DNA from: Castor canadensis | Taxonomy: Eukaryota; Chordata; Mammalia; Rodentia; Castoridae | Direction: 5' to 3' | DNA: 64,000 nt | Assembly (NCBI RefSeq): GCF_047511655.1 | Contig: NC_133387.1 | Coordinates: 25,414,353 to 25,478,352, forward strand | Program-made: the position numbers and the translations under genes | Notes under the pieces: model-generated | Told to the model about the DNA's origin: nothing | What the model saw: only the letters and a program-made list of their open reading frames with translations | Database searches by the model: none | Part shown: positions 60,638 through 64,000 of the stretch, in pieces | Layout of the letters: every line of letters starts with the position of its first letter | Numbering within the stretch: the first letter of the stretch is position 1

Positions 60638-61230
60638 TGTAGGGGAAAATTCTTATAGTTAAGGCCCCTTCAAAGTGTCCTTTCCTTTTGTTTCAGCGAA
60701 ACTTTTTGGAGAAAACTGAGCATGCCCAGAGGAGTTCCTGTCTGCCATCTTTATGATACAGGCTGAGCATACCCGAAAGTGTTCTGCCATTTTAGCCTTT
60801 TAAACACATGCTCCATGATCTTGAGTTAAGCATGCCCAAAAATGTGTCCACCATCTTTCCTTCTTGATGATGACCTTATATTGAGTGTACTAGGGAATGT
60901 ACTCCTTTTTCTTTTGGCAGTAAGGGTTTAAACTCAAGGCCTCTTGCATGCTAGGTACCCACCCCACAAAGTGGGTACCCTTTACCACTTGAACCACACC
61001 CCAGCCCAGGAATGTGCTCCTTAACTGAGCATGCTCAGGAATGTGCCTGCCTCTAAAATGCTTTCCAATGTAATTATGTATAGGCTCCCCAAATAAAATC
61101 CCACACTTCCTTTGTCCAGGGAGGGCATTGCTTTATCTGGTGCAGGTAATGAACTTTCTCCACCCTTTTATCTCTAGGTTGTGCTTGGTTTTGGCTTTGC
61201 TCACCAAGATACAAACTCATTACATTTAGT
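60638..61230 (+). repeat. Possible solo LTR with four internal repeats, split by a SINE
   Basis: Runs from 'tgtaggggaaaattcttata' to about 'caaactcattaca' (TG...CA). It contains the unit 'ctgagcatgcccagaa..gtg..ctgccatctt' four times (about 60717, 60765, 60825 and 61026) and a poly(A)-signal region 'ctccccaaataaaatccc' near 61086. The architecture (repeats, then AATAAA, then GT/T-rich 3' part) resembles an endogenous retroviral LTR. No target duplication was confirmed and no viral gene was seen nearby. Confidence 0.45.
60905..61008 (-). repeat. tRNA-like SINE within the LTR-like segment
   Basis: 'ttggcagtaagggtttaaac ... taccacttgaaccacacccc' with a local duplication 'gtacccacccc/gtaccc'. 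Confidence 0.8.
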
Positions 61231-61269
61231 TACAATGTCAGAGTGCAAGTTTGATGGTTCTCAACCAAT

Positions 61270-61660
61270 CCTTTCATAACAAGAGCTAGAAAGTGCTTTT
61301 ACTGAAAGCTGTGACGTTGCCCTTGGGTCTGCCAATGCTACGCCTCCACTTTGCATGTCTGCTTTGTTCTGAGCCATTGTCTTCTGCTGCAGTCAGCTTG
61401 GGATTTGTGAAGAATGGGGCTATGGGTCCCATCTTCACAACATCTATGGCAAGAGTTGAATCTACCTTCCTAGGCATCAATGACTCTTACTGTGATCAGA
61501 CCCTGACCGACCAATCTGGAGACAACCAGCAAGCTGACCACACTTTTGACCATACTTTGATGGACTGAGCTCTGCTCCAGAGGAAAACCCTTGTGATAGG
61601 ACCCTCTTAGAGAATTCTGTCTCATTAAATTTATTTACAAAAAAAATAAAAAGTTTACAT
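61270..61660 (+). pseudogene. Possible processed retrocopy, parent not recognised
   Basis: A 91-codon open frame (61293-61568) is followed by an ATTAAA-type signal at 61624-61629 ('tctcattaaatttatttac') and an A-rich end near 61639, the layout of a retrotransposed cDNA. The frame includes FVKNGAMGPIFTTSMARVES and DQSGDNQQADHTFDH. I do not recognise the protein, and the open frame may be chance. It could also be the tail of the upstream LTR-like element. Confidence 0.3.
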
Positions 61661-61734
61661 TTTCATTGGTTATATGTCACAAGCGCTAAACCTACATACT
61701 GTTATCTCATCCTTACTCAGCCTGTTTATTTTTA

Positions 61735-61810
61735 TCTATGATAGAGCAATTGTCTAGTATGTGCAAGGTCCTGGGTTCTATCCCCATCATCACCACACAC
61801 ACAAAAAAGT
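61735..61810 (+). repeat. tRNA-like SINE fragment
   Basis: 'ctatgatagagcaattgtcta ... ctgggttctatccccatcatc', ID-like, 5' truncated. Confidence 0.65.
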
Positions 61811-62554
61811 TCAAGTGATAAGATTTAGTTGTTATAAAAAAACAAATTAGACAATTGGAGAAGATTGAACAGTAGATGTGTTATGCTTTTATAGTGGTGG
61901 GAAACACATCCAACTTTCCAGGGAGAGTGGCAGCAGGGCCTCAGATGCATGTGCTGAGGTCAGAGAAACTGAGTCAACTGGGCGAGGGGTAGGGAAGTCA
62001 TCCCAATTTCATGGCACCCATGGCACACCCTTCCATTGGGTACATCAGTCCATGGGCATCACCCCACTGCCTGCTGGAATTTAAAAATCACAAGCTACCC
62101 AAAGCTCATGCCAAAACTGGTGGCTTTATTGGGCCATTCTGTGCTTTACTTTTTCATCTGTGAAGTATAGTGAGTGATAACAGTGATCTCACACAATTGT
62201 GAGAATGTTAGATTGTAGAGATGGAGACACTTTCAAAAATGCCAAGCATTTCCAAATGGGATGTCCTGAGTATGTGTGTGACAATCCATGCCACTAGGCG
62301 CCACATTCTTCTTGCATCTAGATCTGGTCCTTGAATGGTAGTGAGGGGAAGGATGAATGTGACAGACATTCCTTTCCTTCTTTGTCCAGGGCAATGCACT
62401 TAATTGGAGACTTTAGGGACTGTAAAATCCAATTTAGGATAAACAAACTATGAATATTTCTCTATGTTGTGGATACATGGTACATTTCCAGTTACTCTGG
62501 CAATTATTGATATCCCAAAACAATGTGTTGTTTGGGAATAACTCTGATTTTATT

Positions 62555-62892
62555 TTCGGTAGTACTGAGGTTTGAACTAAGGGCCTTGTACTTGCTAGGC
62601 AGGCGCTCTACCACCTGAACCATGTTCCCAGCCCTTTTTTGCCTTAGCTATTTTTTTAATAGAGTCTCACATCTGTGCCAGGCCAGCCTGGACCGTGATC
62701 CTCGTGTTTATATCTCCCGCACAACTTGGGTAAAGGTGCATGCCACCACATCCAACTTTTAGCTTTTTTTTTTTAATTGGTTATGATGTCTTGTGAACTT
62801 TTTGCCTTGACTGGCCTCAAACCATGATCTTCCAGATCCCTACCTCATGAACGGCTGGGATTATTGGCATGAGTCATTCTACCCAGCTCATA
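62555..62892 (-). repeat. Composite SINE (tRNA-like plus two B1-like arms), minus
   Basis: 'ggtagtactgaggtttgaac ... ctaccacctgaaccatgttc' then two diverged arms ending 'ggctgggattattggcatga'. Confidence 0.85.
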
Positions 62893-62921
62893 ATTCCAAA
62901 TTTTAATGATTTGTTTTGTTT

Positions 62922-63042
62922 TGTTTTGTTTTTTTGAGGCAGCATCTTGATAAATAGCTTAGGCCAGCTTTAAATTCATGATCCTCCTGCCTTAGCCTCT
63001 CCATCACTGGGATTACAGGATGCACCACCATGCTCAGCCTTA
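62922..63042 (-). repeat. B1-like SINE
   Basis: (gtttt)n then 'gaggcagcatcttgataaat ... cactgggattacaggatgca'. Confidence 0.75.
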
Positions 63043-63559
63043 GTGATAGTGTAATAAAAATATTATCCATATCCATAGTGAGATAAATGCACTAATTTAC
63101 TCTAGGTCAGGTAGGAATCAAAGGCAGAGGAAAAAACAGAACATCTCTAGAATATCTCTAGATTTCTGTATTTCTGGTTGCTTTCATTCAAGTAATAGCT
63201 CTTGTAAGTGGCCTTGGCCTTAACAATTCTACAGGCTTACTTCAAATGACAAAACTTTACCACTCTCCACAGTACCTTCCCTCCTTTCAAACTAAGCTCT
63301 TGGATTTCTTGAGATTTGGTCTCTCATGTTTTGTTTTTTTCCTAAGTCAATGGCCTGTGGTTCTAAGGGGTCACTGGTGAATCTGTGGTACCAGAGGGTG
63401 TGGGCCAGAACTGCTCATTTGTACATGTTCACGGTCCCCAGCTTCTCAGCAACTCTCCCTGTGGTTGCATCGGTGGCACCAGGAGCGTTACAAAACAACC
63501 CTCTGTTGGTTTTCTTGAGACTGCCAAAGGCAATTTGTGAAGCTTTCGCCTCATTTCCA

Positions 63560-63690
63560 CCATTATTATTGTATCATTTGTGCTGTATTATTACAATGAT
63601 ACCATCGTTATTGTATCGTATTGTTATTACACCATGCAATTATTATTATTGTATTGTCTGGTATTATTTGGTACACATTCAATATTATTC
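63560..63690. repeat. Degenerate (TTATTG/ATT)n repeat
   Basis: Imperfect short repeats such as 'ccattattattgtatcattt' and 'caattattattattgtattg'. They make the overlapping plus-strand frames here (63326-63899) open by composition, not by coding. Confidence 0.7.
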
Positions 63691-64000
63691 CTGGAGGGCT
63701 CTTCTCTTTGTGTTCCATCTCAGAAAACTTAAGTTATATTTTTACACTGCTTTGGGGATTGTTTTTACAAATGTCACGTCCTGTTGGGCTTGAAGTGACT
63801 CTAGATGACATTGTTGGGTTTCTTCTCTCTTTTCCCATAGTGTGTTTATCTGCTTTTAAAAGCTTTACCAGTCCCTTGTGTGCTGTTATTTTCATCTAAG
63901 AGGTAGTCTCTGAGAAAGCTATTTCCAAGAGAAACCCCTTCGGCAGGGGCTGGAGTTGGGGGAACAAGCTGGGGCAGACAGAGCTGGTGATGGCAGAAAT

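Noticed and set aside
62290-62306. Second CTCF-like site (gccactaggcgccac)
   Set aside because: Two mismatches at important positions of the core.
63326-63899. Open frames of 155 and 92 codons
   Set aside because: They run through a degenerate ATT/TTG repeat and have no splice or family support.
48979-64000. GARIN1A exons expected upstream of GARIN1B
   Set aside because: No frame with the conserved core ([14 protein letters not shown] or [10 protein letters not shown] type) was found right of 48.2 kb. The gene is probably outside the window.

Overview
The window is nuclear DNA from a placental mammal, almost certainly a rodent. It has spliced genes with GT/AG junctions, a CpG-island promoter, and old mammalian repeats (MIR, L2, MER5A, MER20, Tigger, L1). 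Dozens of copies of a tRNA-like SINE end in the pattern 'gagttcaaaccccagtacc' plus oligo(A), often fused to a B1-like unit. I associate that SINE pair with castorimorph rodents (beaver, kangaroo rat). The placement is from memory, so the suborder is only moderately certain.

Two protein-coding genes are recognised, both on the minus strand. CALU (calumenin, an ER/secretory-pathway EF-hand protein of the CREC family) runs from a CpG-island promoter near 27.7 kb to the left edge. It has one non-coding exon and six coding exon positions. The third exon position exists twice, at 12356-12549 and 12089-12282. Both copies are 194 bp in the same phase, which is a mutually exclusive exon pair. The spliced reading frame is 315 codons and ends in HDEF. 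GARIN1B (FAM71F1, a testis Golgi/RAB2-associated protein) runs from an ATG at 48152 to a stop at 35776. Five coding exons were found. The junction between the fourth and the last does not keep frame, so one small exon was probably missed. The order and orientation match the human 7q32 block (GARIN1B upstream of CALU, same strand). GARIN1A, expected further upstream, was not found and probably lies beyond the right edge.

Layout by region: 1-2035, CALU 3' UTR. 2036-27715, CALU exons and SINE-rich introns. 27.1-27.9 kb, CpG island. 28-35.7 kb, intergenic, dominated by a long minus-strand LINE-2 and a small Tigger element. 35.8-48.2 kb, GARIN1B, whose introns hold a plus-strand L1 (41.8-44.8 kb), L2 pieces, MER5A and MER20. 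48.2-64 kb, intergenic, with a plus-strand L1/HAL1-like fragment, a minus-strand L1, LTR-like segments, a strong CTCF-type motif and many SINEs.

No bacterial, viral-defence, CRISPR or otherwise undescribed multi-gene system was seen. The most interesting biology is the CALU alternative exon pair and the repeat architecture around GARIN1B exons. Exon ends are exact readings of splice junctions. Repeat ends are approximate, within about 10-30 bases.
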